From Plecoglossus altivelis (taxonomy: Eukaryota > Chordata > Actinopteri > Osmeriformes > Plecoglossidae), in contig BROE01000005.1 in NCBI GenBank assembly GCA_036571765.1, forward strand, positions 7,589,235 through 7,653,234: DNA of 64,000 nucleotides, given 5' to 3'. Of the stretch, positions 47,811 to 59,472 are shown piece by piece. The translations under genes were made by a program, and so were the position numbers. Each line of letters opens with the position of its first letter. Within the stretch, counting starts at the first letter, position 1. Under the pieces are notes generated by a model that worked only from the letters and a program-made list of their open reading frames with translations, was not told the DNA's origin and searched no databases.

Positions 47811-49000
47811 TGATGGGATGGACGGGGACAGGGATGGGGGACAGGTGGACGGGGAGGGGGGGCGGAGGTGGAGAAACCTCTTTAATGAGACTGGCCTCTA
47901 TCCATTGGAGAGAACGCCCCTTCTGTTCACCCATTAGTAGTGTTTACAACACTACTAATGTCCTGGATATCCAGAAACCACCAACAACTACAAGGTTTTA
48001 AAGAACTATTTAATCATTTGTTGTTTAGTATAGATTACTCTGTCCTTCCTCACAACTAAGTTACTCAATCAAATCCAGTGGAAGTGCAATATTCAAATGG
48101 ATGTTTTTTCTGTATTAAATAGCATAAACAGTTAAACATGTGTTTGTTCATTGGTATAATCACACAAGGCCCAATCAGAACAGTTACGTCAAGGTTTTGA
48201 CTTGAGCAATCTTCTGGATTCAGACAACATCAACATGTAAAATATAATTCTATCGCATTTTAAAAAAAAGTTTCATCAAACCATAGGTAGACATCTAGCA
48301 CTTTGAATTTATGAACATATATATTTCTAAGCGTCCGACAGCACACAACATGATGGACATATGAAGCATTTCCATCATCAGAATAGTAAAAATTGCTCTT
48401 TGTGTTGACTTTGAGCTTAGTTTTTCGACATTAATGGTCACCATCCAGCCTTAGACATTGGATGCCCCAGCGTGCCCTGAAGTGAAGTGAAGTCACATGA
48501 AGAAACCTTGGAAACACTGATGTAAAGCATTTACATTTTTTGGACAATGTTTTACAGCATCAAAACAGCTGTGATTTCTTTGTATAGTATGTGATCCCAT
48601 CCAAAAATGTAGTTTGTGATTATAACAATGAATCTCCAAGTAAATATTAAAACAGTTTTATAGAATGTTATTGTATTACCTAGACTAGTATGACACAAAT
48701 ACAAACCACAGCTACATCACCACCATCACAATGTTATATGTTTGTAATAGGATCAGGTAGATCTACATGGAACAGCAAAAGGTGCCTCTGAATGCTATTT
48801 CAGCAAATAAACACTAGAGGTCTGTACAGAGAAGGTCGTGACACAACAATTCTGAGCAGACGCTGACCTCAAGTTCATAACCTCTGTGCCACCTGTACAA
48901 TATGTCTCAAGGTTATATGGTCGGATACAAGTCTTATTTCCCTCCACCAGGAGATAAGGATCTTTTAGGTTGTATTTACATCATGCAAGACTGACCAGTA
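47811..49000. other. Non-coding spacer in OR cluster
   Basis: A G-rich GGGGACAGG tract lies at about 47820-47870. The rest is AT-rich. No receptor fragment recognised. Confidence 0.6.
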
Positions 49001-49936
49001 CTACGAGTGCATAATCCTTTTACTGAATATTTGCACAATTTTCTGCCTCAGGGATTTTGTTTGCATGGCATAAATAATTGGGTTCAAATTGGCAGGAACA
49101 ACATGAAATAAAATATAGGCCAGCTTTCTTAAATCGGGGTAGTCTGGGAAGCGATGCAAAATGATGGTGAGAAATCCGGACCAAAGCATGATGAGATATA
49201 GGACCAGGTGGCTGGCACATGTTTGTGCTGCCTTGCTATTCAGTTCCTTGTTTTTCCTTGTCCAGCAGATGACAGCAATCCTGAAATAAGTGACAGCAAT
49301 ACTTCCCATTGAGGAACTAAACAGCAACACAGTGAAAAAGAGTCCATAGATGTTGTTGATTGCCACGTTTTCACAAGACAGCTTAAACAGTGATGCATTG
49401 TCACAATAAGGGTTCAGTATGATAGAGCGACAGCGAGACAGCCTCACAGTGAGCCCGAGCAGAACAGATACCAACAGCAGAGAGGTCCCCCAAGCTGAAA
49501 CAGACAGGATAACCACAGTTCTGGTTGTCATTATTGAGTTGTACCGTAGAGGGTGGCATATTGCCACATATCTGTCAACAGCCATAATGATCAGTATCAA
49601 GTGGGAGGCTGAGCCAAATGTGTGACTGCAGAATGCTTGGGTGACACACTGAGTGTATGAGATCAACCTCTGAGTTGAAACCATATCGTGCATCAGCCTT
49701 GGCAGAAGGACAGTGTTCCCAATGAGATCATTTACCGAGAGGTTACAGAAGAGAATGTACATGGGCTGGTGTAAGCTCTGCTCTTTGATGATAAGTACAA
49801 TCACTCCAATGTTGGAGATAAGGAGTGTAAGGTAGACAAACAGAATCAAGAAGAACAGAGGATATGTGAACTGCACGGAAACGTCAAAGCCTTCTATTTG
49901 GAGAATATTACTTTGAATTGAATAGTTGCCATCCAT
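49001..49936 (-). CDS. Odorant receptor OR-1 (intact, 311 aa)
   Basis: Seven-transmembrane olfactory-type GPCR expected in ciliary membranes of olfactory neurons. Start chosen at 49934-49936 (MDGNYSIQSN), because a splice acceptor TTTTTACAG lies 15 bases upstream; the longer frame to 49996 runs through it. N-terminal sequon NYS. Motifs: TM1 with SNIGV (the Asn of GN); LHQPMYILFCNLSVNDLIG (intracellular loop 1/TM2); MAVDRYVAICHPLRY at the end of TM3; conserved extracellular Cys; KAAQTCASHLVLYLIMLWSG (TM6); LNPIIYAMQTKSLRQKI (TM7 and tail). No defect seen. It is the only intact receptor on the minus strand, and its sequence is clearly apart from the four plus-strand types. The odorant is unknown. 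Confidence 0.93.
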   Translation of the reverse strand: MDGNYSIQSNILQIEGFDVSVQFTYPLFFLILFVYLTLLISNIGVIVLIIKEQSLHQPMYILFCNLSVNDLIGNTVLLPRLMHDMVSTQRLISYTQCVTQAFCSHTFGSASHLILIIMAVDRYVAICHPLRYNSIMTTRTVVILSVSAWGTSLLLVSVLLGLTVRLSRCRSIILNPYCDNASLFKLSCENVAINNIYGLFFTVLLFSSSMGSIAVTYFRIAVICWTRKNKELNSKAAQTCASHLVLYLIMLWSGFLTIILHRFPDYPDLRKLAYILFHVVPANLNPIIYAMQTKSLRQKIVQIFSKRIMHS

Positions 49937-51479
49937 TTTTTGGGGTAAATCTGTAAAAAGAAATGCAATGCAAATATGTGTAAATACATTAAACATATGT
50001 TGTTACACAAGAAAGTACATATTCTCAGGCCATCAGATATGGTCACAACCTCCAAAATGATCAAAACGCAACTAAATAAGTTATCTGAACTTCAACAGCA
50101 GCAGTCAGATACAGAGGTGATACCTCACAGTTTCTGTAGCAGACGAGAATCCTGTTGAAGGTGTTAAATAATATCTTAAATGATAAGCCATCCCAGCTAG
50201 ACTGAGATATATGCTCACCTGCTATGTAGTTAGGGTCTGTCTGGCACTGTGCTTGAGCTCTGCCCCAGCCCAGTTTGTTTCATGTCATGCCAGTGTTCAT
50301 AAGCTTCGATTACGCAAGGCAATTTAAACTGTGTATCAGCTATGATGGCGTTGGCATATATCCAGCTTCCGGAGATGGAAGACATCTTTGGAATTGAATT
50401 TCGAATGACGTCAACTAGGCCTGAGGGGTGTAGACTTTCTACAGACTGCAGTATCAGCTCGGAGGGAAACAACATTACTTAAAAAATGACCATTTACTCA
50501 CAGTTTTCTCCTGTGTGTCATGATCCAGAGAAGCCTGGTCACTATTCTGGATATCACATGTCATTTCTCAGGTAATCACATTATATTTAATGCTGGCTGG
50601 TTACTAACGTCTACAGAGAGCATGAAACACAAGCCTACGGCTTTTGAAGAAATCAGCAGCATTTGCTTTGCTTCATGGTCTGGTCATCTGCTGCACCACT
50701 TCATCAATAACCTTTTCTCCATGTCTGTATTTATTTCTCAAAACGTGTTGGTGCGGTGGATTTTGATTGACATTTGAACTGACAGGAATTGGGCCAGGAA
50801 AATGGTATTTGTCACAAGTCCCCGCTCTCTGTGTAATAAGTCCCATTAGTGAACATTAAGGTGCAATGTCCTTAGAGAGAGAATCACACTTTGTTGTCAA
50901 GTTGTCATAATGAGCAGGGGATGCATGTCCGCTGCATTACGCAACAGTAGCACACTCCAACAGCACTCGGAGGGTTTCTTGGGTCATGTCCCTCAAGTCA
51001 CATTAGGAACTAATGGTATAGAAAAAACCTGACAATTAGTGAAACTGAAAATATTTGTCAAATCACACAGTTGACCAAGGAGACCTATTTATTCAAACGA
51101 TTCTTGTTTTAATAATAAATGACAGATATTTATCATGTAGAATTGCCAATAAAACATGTATGTTTATTTTGGAAACTTTAAACATGACACCCAATAGAAG
51201 GGAAAAATGTCAGAAAAAAAGTGATAAAAAGTCACATGAGCATCAAATTAGTGAGGTGTTACGGGAATAATTGATTCTGGGGCAGTGTGGACATTGAGCA
51301 TCACCAAGACTTTCCAGCAACCCTGAGGAGCATTAGTGGCGTCTCTGTAGACTCTTTGTTAATACTGCTTGGCCCTCAGGCCTTCATCCATCATGACTGG
51401 AGGCCAATTCAATTGTCCACCAGTCCGCATTGCTATCCCTCCAGGGTGAGCTGATTAACCTGTCCCTGATGTCCCCCTC
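49937..51479. other. Spacer upstream of OR-1
   Basis: Should contain the OR-1 5' non-coding exon and promoter on the minus strand, but I cannot place them. No coding exon seen. Confidence 0.5.
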
Positions 51480-51489
51480 TCACCTCTAC

Positions 51490-51990
51490 GTAGGTCTCTT
51501 GATAAGTTTGTTGTCCTGAGAGAACGTCAAGATCTCTTTAATATGGCCGTGGTCATTAAAAGAGCATCTAGATTTCTTTAATAAGCCTGTGGTCCTGAGA
51601 GAACACCTAGATCTCATCAATAAGACTGTGACATTAAAAGAGCACCTAGATCTCGTAAATAAGACCGTGACATTAAAAGAACACCTAGATCTTGTCAATA
51701 AGACCGTGACATTAAAAGAACACCTATATCTTGTCAATAAGACCGTGACATTAAAAGAACACCTAGATCTCGTCAATACGACCGCAACATTAAAAGAACA
51801 CCTAGATCTTGTCAATAAGACCGTGACATTAAAAGAACACCTAGATCTCGTCAACAAGATCGTGACATTAAAAGAGCACTTAGATCTCGTCAATACGACC
51901 GTGGTCATTACAAGAGTATCTGGATCTCTATACTCAGGCCATGGTTTTGAGAGAACATTTAGATCTCCTTAATAAGACTGTGGTCCAGAT
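51490..51990. repeat. 39-bp minisatellite
   Basis: About 12-13 copies of a 39-base unit, GACCGTGACATTAAAAGAAC followed by ACCTAGATCTTGTCAATAA. Inner copies (51620-51895) are nearly identical; outer copies are diverged. As 39 is 13 codons, both strands stay open and mimic a 13-residue protein repeat (VTLKEHLDLVNKT on plus). No start context or family supports coding. Confidence 0.93.
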
Positions 51991-52800
51991 AGAGAATCTC
52001 AGGAATGAGTCACTCACATGGTTGCTTTCTTGCTTTTATAAGCTATATTGTATGAAAGGAAAGTCAGTTTGGGGAAGTTAAGTATATACAGATGATGGAA
52101 CTAAATAATATTGCAATGTAGGTTCAACTCAAATGACCTTTTCAATCTCAGAATGCTTTATTACAGAGTTAAGTGTTAAGAAGTATGACATGTAGTTATC
52201 TTTGTAGTAGTGACCCCACTAATGACCCAACTGTGAGGCTGGAGTATCCCCTGTGGATGTTATTACCAGCGCACATCATTAGTAAACATGATCATGATTA
52301 ACGACATGGGGCCATCAAGTCTCCATGGAATTATTATAATTTGTAACAGAAAATAACACGCCATATAATTATATCTCAAAGGGCATCATTAATTCATGTT
52401 TTCCATCTAATGATGCAATTTCTGTTATTGCATCTAAGCATGGAAAATGAAAATCTCTGTTTGACTTTTAACATAGCGTTACTCAAACGAGCACATTGTG
52501 AAAGACATCGGCTTTAGGGGATTTAATTTGAAGTTGTGGACCTGCAAAGGTCAAATGTACAATAAACATTTTATTAGCAATGCAGCAATGTAAATCTATG
52601 TAAATAAAACTAACATTACTAGCCACCAAACAGTCAACAAGGTACAGAGACAGGCCACACCTGCTGTCACTGACTATTGAGTTGTTCAGTGACATTCAAA
52701 GTCATGGTTATGTCACAGAGGGCATCCTGACAGGACACTGACAGTTTGCTGTCAGTCAAAAAAAAAACAAACAGCCAATCTTAGTTTGCCATATCAAAGT
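51991..52800. other. Non-coding spacer between minisatellite and OR-2 promoter
   Basis: AT-rich. No receptor fragment or other gene recognised. Confidence 0.6.
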
Positions 52801-52857
52801 TCCTGTGTCACAGAGGATGTGAGGGGTGACGTGAAGACACCTCATGATTTCATACTG

Positions 52858-52938
52858 TATAAAAGGACTATGAAATAGCATTCTGAACAGACAGGAGCTC
52901 CACCCTGGAGAAACTGTCTCTTTAAGTTGACTGTGAAC
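52858..52938 (+). promoter_or_regulatory. OR-2 core promoter and non-coding exon 1
   Basis: A TATA box, TATAAAAGG, at 52858-52866, then a donor-like GTAAGG right after 52938. A short non-coding exon 1 (about 52888-52938) spliced to the acceptor at 53041-53042 is the simplest model. Confidence 0.6.
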
Positions 52939-53058
52939 GTAAGGCACACAAGCCATTGATTCATTTGGTCTTGTAAGATTATGTACAGTTAATCTATTTC
53001 ATGGTGGTTTGGAAACGTTTTCTAATTGTTTTCTTTTTACAGTCACATCTCAGCTGTT

Positions 53059-54003
53059 ATGGAAAACATATCCTCGAACAGCCTCTTTCTCCAGTTGAGA
53101 CATGACACTTTTTACATCCCTCCAGGTGCCAAGTACCCCATATTCTTTCTCGGTCTCATCATCTACTTTTTCAGTGTGTTTTGCAACCTGACTCTGCTGG
53201 CTCTGATCAGTATGCAGAAGAGCCTCCACAAACCCATGTATTTCATCCTCTTCAGCCTTCCTCTGAACGATGTCATAGGTATCACTGCAATGCTACCCAG
53301 GGTTCTATCAGATGTTGTGATGGAGACGAACAACGTGTACTACCCTCTCTGTGTGCTGCAGGGCTTCCTGCTCCACATGTACGGAGGTGGGATTCTGTTC
53401 ATCCTAGCCGCTATGGCGTTTGATCGCTACGTTGCCATCTGCCTGCCTTTGAGGTACAACACTGTTATGTCTCCCAGAATGGTGGGCTTAATTATATGTC
53501 TGGTTTGGGGCCTTGACTTTGTCTTGAATGTAACTCTGTTCTCGTTGCAGAGGAAGCTTCCTCTTTGCAGGTCTTCTCTCGAGAATGTGTTCTGTGATAA
53601 CCCATCTCTTCTTAAACTCACTTGTGGCAACACAACAATCAATAACATTATAGGTCTGTTCAACACGGCAGTCATACAGATCATCAGTGTGTCTGTCCAG
53701 GTGTTTTCCTATGTGAAGATATTGATAGCTTGCTTGGCTACGAGGAAGTCAGAGGCAAAGAGTAAGGCGGTAAACACTTGTGTGGCACAACTCGCCATTT
53801 TTTTCATATTTGAGATTGTTTCGACCTTCACCATTCTCTCTCACAGATTCCAGAACATCTCTTCTGACCTCCAGAAGATTATGGGCATGTTGATATTCCT
53901 TGTATCTCCGATTCTGAATCCAATTGTATATGGATTAAATACGAGTGAAATACGAAATAGTTTCCTAAAAGTATTTCATACTAAAGTGTCAGTAAAGTTC
54001 TAG
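53059..54003 (+). CDS. Odorant receptor OR-2 (intact, 314 aa)
   Basis: Intact seven-transmembrane olfactory receptor. Start at 53059 (MENISSNS), 17 bases after the splice acceptor TTTTTACAG; an in-frame ATG at 53026 lies inside the predicted intron. N-terminal sequon NIS. Motifs: TM1 FFLGLIIYFFSVFCNLTLLA; LHKPMYFILFSLPLNDVIG; MAFDRYVAICLPLRYN after TM3; second loop Cys residues (CRSSLENVFCDNPSLLKLTC); KAVNTCVAQLAIFFIFEIVS (TM6); LNPIVYGLNTSEIRNSF. Related to OR-3 and to the A/B array by LHKPM and LPLND, and one of a plus-strand series. Likely a class I type fish receptor; ligand unknown. Confidence 0.95.
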   Translation: MENISSNSLFLQLRHDTFYIPPGAKYPIFFLGLIIYFFSVFCNLTLLALISMQKSLHKPMYFILFSLPLNDVIGITAMLPRVLSDVVMETNNVYYPLCVLQGFLLHMYGGGILFILAAMAFDRYVAICLPLRYNTVMSPRMVGLIICLVWGLDFVLNVTLFSLQRKLPLCRSSLENVFCDNPSLLKLTCGNTTINNIIGLFNTAVIQIISVSVQVFSYVKILIACLATRKSEAKSKAVNTCVAQLAIFFIFEIVSTFTILSHRFQNISSDLQKIMGMLIFLVSPILNPIVYGLNTSEIRNSFLKVFHTKVSVKF

Positions 54004-54650
54004 TCATATTGAACTAAATTTGAATGTACAAATGTGTTTGATACTAAAATGGTTCAGTGTATTTAATTCTAATGACAATGTGATAGAAGATAAAAAAAAC
54101 TGTTACAAAAACTGTTGAATTTTTGTGAGTTTTTGCATAACCTTAACAACTATTTACAAACTTAATGACTGGACTATGGTTTCAAACTCATGGGCATGTT
54201 AAATACATTATCAAAAAAACTGAACTCTGTCTTTAAGTGTGTTTTATTCATGTCTCATTCCCACTGTGAGCGTATATGTTAAAGATAGTTTCCCGAAAGT
54301 AGTTAACACAATAGTAGTATCAATAAAGTGATGTGCAGGAAAAACAAAGATAAGCATACTGGTGTTTTTGTTGTTTTAGTCTATCAGGTAGATATGTCAT
54401 CACAGACTTGTGACTTTAATCACGATATTATATGTAGCTTATAGTCAGAATGTACATCATGGAACAAATAAGACAGAACACTTGAAAAAATCATAAAAAT
54501 AGCTGATCTACTGATTGTGATTGTCATAAGTACAAAAGAAATCCTTAATTCTTTCCACACCTGCGAACTTGAAACTTAATCAAGCCTCAGAACTGTTGGT
54601 CATGTGTTATTTAACAGCATTCAGAATGGTCACAGTGAACCAAGGAAAAG
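54004..54650. other. OR-2 3' flank
   Basis: AT-rich, non-coding. AATAAAG near 54323 is a possible polyadenylation signal. No other gene. Confidence 0.5.
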
Positions 54651-54659
54651 CAACTTCTC

Positions 54660-54927
54660 GTTTGACCTTCTATTGCATAAGGTGTTTTGCACACAGGGAT
54701 CAAACAACTAATTATCTTTCAGTGGAGAGTATTTCCAAATCCGTTGTCGGAGATGGATTCTCAGACATGATGTAATCGAGTCACGTGTCTTACGCACATA
54801 TTCGCGCCTCCTTTTATAAATATGGTGGTATCTGAATTGAACGTGTAAGTTTGATTGCTGATTGGTTCAAACAACAAAGAGACAGTACTAACAGTGCTGC
54901 TCTGAAAGATTGAACATAGAACTGATG
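54660..54927 (+). promoter_or_regulatory. OR-3 promoter and non-coding exon 1
   Basis: A block at 54660-54810 shares ordered motifs with the region before B1 and B2: TTTGACCTTCT, ATCTTTCAGT, ATCGAGT and GTGTCTTACGCA. A TATA-like TATAAATA lies at 54815-54822. Exon 1 probably ends at 54927 (GAACTGATG) before the donor GTAAGC. Confidence 0.65.
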
Positions 54928-55179
54928 GTAAGCATACTTTGGGAAACATTCTATGAAGATAAGCAGTACTTAGTGATTAGAAAACAATTTGATAGCCACG
55001 AACAATGTCCTTTATCTCATTTAGTCAACTGAAAAGTCAACAGTGGTGAGATGATAGTCACCTATGTTTGCAATAGGAATGCTTTGCCTCTGCATCAGAC
55101 AAAGCTATTTTAAACATGCTGTTTTGTGTTGAAAATGACTGTGGACACTTTCTGACTTTTTCAGGTTTGAATATTTGCA

Positions 55180-56130
55180 ATGGAACATATTACTCCAAAT
55201 CTTACGTTTAGTTTCCATCTGCAAATTGCTACCTTTGACATTCCCAACCCAGTGAACTACCCAGTCTTCCTCATCGGCATGCTTGTCTACCTGTTCTCTA
55301 TCACCTGCAACCTGGTCATCCTAGTGCTGATCATCATCAAGAAGAGCCTCCACAAACCCATGTACTTCTTATTGTTCAGTCTTCCCCTCAATGACATCAT
55401 TGGAATCACTGCCTTTCTACCCAGGCTGTTGGGGGACATAGTCACAGAGACTAACTTTGTTTACTACCCTACGTGCTTTCTACAAGCCTTTATCCTTCAT
55501 GTATATGGAGGTGCAACTCTTTTCATATTAGCAATTATGTCCATCGATAGATACTTTGCAATTTGCAAGCCACTTCAATATCATTCTGTCATGACACCGT
55601 GTACCTTATGTTTCCTCATATGTTCAGCTTGGGGCTTGGACCTCCTTCTTATGATAGGCCTGTTTGGGCTCCAAACTAAAGCTAATCGATGTAAGACATT
55701 TATTGCTAATGTTTACTGTGACAACCCTTCATTGCTCAGACTGTCATGTGGGGTAGACCTTTCAGTGAACAACATGTATGGTCTTTTCATGACAGGATTC
55801 ATACAGATTATTAGCACGCTTATTCAGTTATATTCTTATGCTAGTATATTAATGATATGTATCTTTAATCGGCAGTCTGATGCTAAAACTAAGGCAGTAA
55901 ATACATGCCTGGCCCAGATAATAATATTTGTTTTATTTGAATGTATGGTCACATTTACAGTTATGTCCTATCGCTTGTCAGACATATCCCAAAACACCAG
56001 GAAATTTTGTGGTAGCATGATTTTCATACTCCCTCCTGTACTTAATCCAATTATTTATGGGATGAAAACACATGAACTGAGAACAACATTTTTTGCAGTA
56101 ATAAATAAGAAGAAAATCGATAATGCATAA
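55180..56130 (+). CDS. Odorant receptor OR-3 (intact, 316 aa)
   Basis: Intact olfactory GPCR. The ATG at 55180 lies 15 bases after the acceptor CTTTTTCAG, the same layout as its neighbours. N-terminal sequon NLT. Motifs: TM1 VFLIGMLVYLFSITCNLVIL; LHKPMYFLLFSLPLNDIIG; MSIDRYFAICKPLQYHS, where the usual Val of DRYVAIC is Phe; CKTFIANVYCDNPSLLRLSC in loop 2; KAVNTCLAQIIIFVLFECMV (TM6); LNPIIYGMKTHELRTTF. Closest in the window to receptors A and B, with which it also shares promoter motifs. Ligand unknown. Confidence 0.95.
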   Translation: MEHITPNLTFSFHLQIATFDIPNPVNYPVFLIGMLVYLFSITCNLVILVLIIIKKSLHKPMYFLLFSLPLNDIIGITAFLPRLLGDIVTETNFVYYPTCFLQAFILHVYGGATLFILAIMSIDRYFAICKPLQYHSVMTPCTLCFLICSAWGLDLLLMIGLFGLQTKANRCKTFIANVYCDNPSLLRLSCGVDLSVNNMYGLFMTGFIQIISTLIQLYSYASILMICIFNRQSDAKTKAVNTCLAQIIIFVLFECMVTFTVMSYRLSDISQNTRKFCGSMIFILPPVLNPIIYGMKTHELRTTFFAVINKKKIDNA

Positions 56131-57085
56131 GGACATATCTAACACAAATGAACATTCTTGGCAGGTTGCTGATGGTATAAATCGTGGCAGATGTTTGCCT
56201 AGTAGGCTAAACTGTTAATGCAGCTCTGTTCTGAGATTCACTTAGTTTACTCCAAAGTATTTACCTTACTACAATATATGATATTTATAAAATATATAAT
56301 GATATGAAATATCTCCCTGCAGATCTGTTCCATCATAATGTATCAGACACAATTGTTGAATCAGATCATTGCTTGTCAGTTAAATGTCTTGAAGGGGTTT
56401 AGATATTCAGGTTCATGGGTAGCCTCGGACCTGATCTTTTGATCTCTGCCCTCTCAAATGAACATGAATGGAAAACAGTCCGTACATTTCACCACAGTAG
56501 CCTCATGCACAACATTATACAGTTACCATCTTAGATATGAGATCATTATTACAATAAGTCTGTAATTCAAACAGCACAGTTGAGAACGTTGATGTATTGT
56601 GCAACATTTTTCAATTATGATAGTGAGTGCTACTTTTGTGTAAAGGGTTGAGTGCATCTGACATGCAGGGCGGGGTAAATACTACATCACAGTTAAAAAG
56701 TGAGTATTCTAATTATGTGCTAGTGAAGTGTAAATGTCATATCTAGCATGTTGGATGTATGTTAGCTGGATGTTAAACTTTCTTAAGTTCCCTAACAAAT
56801 AAATACTCATGCTTTTAGTGACATTTGTTCTTTGGGTTTGTCACTACAGAAAGTATTTCAGATTCCAAGATTTTTTTTTTTAATGGGGGCGTAATACATA
56901 CCAATTTTTTATTATCTTGAAAATATAACTTACATGTGTATCAGAACACATGTAAGGCTGTTTTAAAGTGGGTTAATAATGTTAGCTTAATTATTATGAA
57001 TGGTACGAAGTCTTATATTAAACACAACAACATTCAGTCCATAACATTCTTTGCTATCTTCTTTATCAAATCAGTCATCAGACTT
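56131..57085. other. Spacer between OR-3 and array
   Basis: AT-rich and non-coding. No receptor remnant recognised. Confidence 0.6.
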
Positions 57086-57180
57086 CAGGGATTGTGGTCA
57101 CATGGTTTGCACGTGTTTAAATAGCCCTGCTTAGAAGAAATCGGTAAGTTATTCCGCAGGGTTTGAGACTGAAAGAAAAG
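57086..57180 (+). promoter_or_regulatory. Receptor A1 promoter (U1) and small non-coding exon
   Basis: A TATA-like TTTAAATAG at 57116-57124. About 35 bases downstream, CCGCAG (57154-57159) precedes GGTTTGAGACTGAAAGAAAA and G, then the donor GTAAGG at 57181. This 21-base piece looks like a small non-coding exon, or the start of exon 1. The part from 57160 onward is duplicated before A2, but the TATA part is not. Confidence 0.55.
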
Positions 57181-57671
57181 GTAAGGCATCGCTCCACAAA
57201 CATTCAGAGACACAGACAGCTCCTTATCCCTATCTAGACAACAAGCAGACTGGATATGGAATGTACAATGTTTTACAGCAATATTGCTTTCAATATATAT
57301 TAAATTATACAGTGTAAAATGTGCAAACCATAGATACTCAACCATACATGTTAATCTCAGGTTTGATCTAAAAGGTAGTTGATTAATTAAGAATTATTGC
57401 ACTAATGTAGTGCGATGCTCACTGACAGCTTGCAAACTCCTTGGCTCCATCACTTGTGCAGCTCAACATGGGGGTTAATGATTGTTAATCAATGTCTGTT
57501 TAGTGGGCACAACCTCTCATACAAATAACAAATGGTTGTAAATATATGCCTACATAATAGTCAATTGTGATCAATACAATACTGCATTTGATTCAGTATA
57601 AAACTATTTTCCCTGACAGACTTTTTTTGTATTTGACTGTACTTGTTTCTTTCATGACAGACTTGGACATT

Positions 57672-58646
57672 ATGGCGGTGGATTTGATATCCCAGGTGGA
57701 TCCTCCTAACCAGACCTTCTCTTACATACTGACGATGGCATCCTTTGACATCCCCTCTCCAGTAAACTACCTGGTCTTCGCTGTGGGTGTGCTGGTGTAC
57801 ATGTTCTCTTTCTTTGGCAACCTGACTATCCTGGTGCTTATCATCACCCAGAAGAGTCTACACAAACCCATGTTCTACATCCTTTTTAGTCTCCCACTCA
57901 ATGATATTATAGGAATCACTGCCTTTCTACCTAGACTGCTTCATGATATTGTCACACAGACCAACCTTGCATACTACCCCACGTGTGTCCTTCAGGCCTT
58001 CTGGCTCCATATGTACGGAGGCGCTGTTCTTTTCATTCTTGCTGCAATGTCCATTGATAGATACATAGCAATATGTAAACCATTGCAATATCATTCCCTC
58101 ATGACACCTTGTACAATGTGCAGCTTAATCACATTAGCTTGGGGCTTTGACTTTGTTCTCATGCTCATTTTGTTTATCCTCCAGGCCAGAGCTCCAAACA
58201 GGTGCAGAAACACCATGCAAAATGTCTACTGTGAAAACGTTTCCCTTCTTCTCCTCTCTTGTGGTGACGATCTGACCGTTAACAACATTTACGGTGTTGC
58301 TATGACAGCATTCTTTCAGATCGTTAGTTTGGTCATTCAGCTGTTTTCCTACGCCAACATTTTAGCAGTGTGTTTTATGAATCGAAACTCAGAAACCATA
58401 AGCAAGGCTTTGAACACGTGTTTGTCTCAAATTGTCACTTTTGTTATTTTTGAATTTCTAGCCACATTCACAGTAGCAGCATATCGCTCACAGACATTAT
58501 CCCCAAATGCTCGAAAATTAAGTGGAATGATGGTTTGGATCCTACTTCCTGTTCTCAATCCAATCATATATGGAATAAAAACGAAGGATATTAGAGCAGT
58601 GCTTCAGACACTGCTAAAGAAAGACAATAAAATAGCTCTATTTTAA
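57672..58646 (+). CDS. Odorant receptor A1 (intact, 324 aa)
   Basis: Intact olfactory GPCR. Start at 57672 (MAVDLISQVD), 11 bases after the acceptor TTTCATGACAG. The longer open frame from 57567 crosses this intron end. N-terminal sequon NQT. Motifs: TM1 VFAVGVLVYMFSFFGNLTIL; LHKPMFYILFSLPLNDIIG; MSIDRYIAICKPLQYHSLM; CRNTMQNVYCENVSLLLLSC in loop 2; KALNTCLSQIVTFVIFEFLA (TM6); LNPIIYGIKTKDIRAVL. Intron donor probably GTAAGG at 57181, giving a 480-base 5'-UTR intron. First member of the A-B-A-B array. Ligand unknown. Confidence 0.96.
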   Translation: MAVDLISQVDPPNQTFSYILTMASFDIPSPVNYLVFAVGVLVYMFSFFGNLTILVLIITQKSLHKPMFYILFSLPLNDIIGITAFLPRLLHDIVTQTNLAYYPTCVLQAFWLHMYGGAVLFILAAMSIDRYIAICKPLQYHSLMTPCTMCSLITLAWGFDFVLMLILFILQARAPNRCRNTMQNVYCENVSLLLLSCGDDLTVNNIYGVAMTAFFQIVSLVIQLFSYANILAVCFMNRNSETISKALNTCLSQIVTFVIFEFLATFTVAAYRSQTLSPNARKLSGMMVWILLPVLNPIIYGIKTKDIRAVLQTLLKKDNKIALF

Positions 58647-59470
58647 TTATGAGGGTGATCTCTTCCCCAGTTCAGAAATTGATTTTAATGTTATGTATTG
58701 TTGTACAAAACACTTGTATCTACATGAATGTTTAACATGAAACAGTCAACACATACAATGAATGAAATAGGCAACGTCATATAAATGTTTGGATGAACAA
58801 ATGTATTTATATTTGACTTCATACATTTTTATTGTCAAATTGATGTGTCAATTTTAAAAAAATAGTTGATACTTGACGTTCAAACCTACACAAGAATGTA
58901 ATTGTTGACATCGGTACAATTAAATTTGACTTGGAAAAATTGAGTGGTATTTATCACATGCTTTTTATGTTCTTGCAGTTCAGATTAAGTGTACTGATAT
59001 CAGTGGTACCACTTAATACTAAGAAAATATTCATAGCCTGGTAAAGAAGTATAATATTAGCATTTTTAGCATAATAGTGAGTAGTCATAATATGTAGATG
59101 GAAGGTCAGTTGTGTTTGTCTTGTACTGTTGATGCCCATTATAAGATGCAACTAGAAAAGTAACAACTACGTCTGACCTTAATATCAAAAAAGCACAGTA
59201 GACCCACATGGAATTTAAAGGGCTCTTTAGATACTGTTCACAACATTTAAAACTCGAAACTAAAAAACCCTTTTCTGAATGTGTCCTAATTTTGTGTATC
59301 CCGTTCTCACTGCACTGCAGTGACAATGACAGTTTACTGAGATAAGTTAATGCCCTCATGAAAGTAGTATCGACAATGTGATGGGCAGTTGTATCATTAA
59401 TGAGGTCCCCTCCGAGTGTTTTGAATGGCAGCAGGGTGTGGTCATCGGTTTACAATGCTTGTCAGTGCGA
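58647..59470. other. A1 3' flank, duplicated after A2
   Basis: AT-rich, non-coding. The same sequence recurs at about 62065-62890 with small indels. Confidence 0.75.
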
Positions 59471-59472
59471 TG

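Noticed and set aside
51490..51990. CRISPR-like regular repeats
   Set aside because: Copies abut head to tail with no unique spacers, and the genome is eukaryotic.
57567..57671. Longer N-terminus for receptor A1 (and 60988-61092 for A2)
   Set aside because: The extra codons cross a good splice acceptor and lack similarity to other ORs. The MAVDL start is the shared one.
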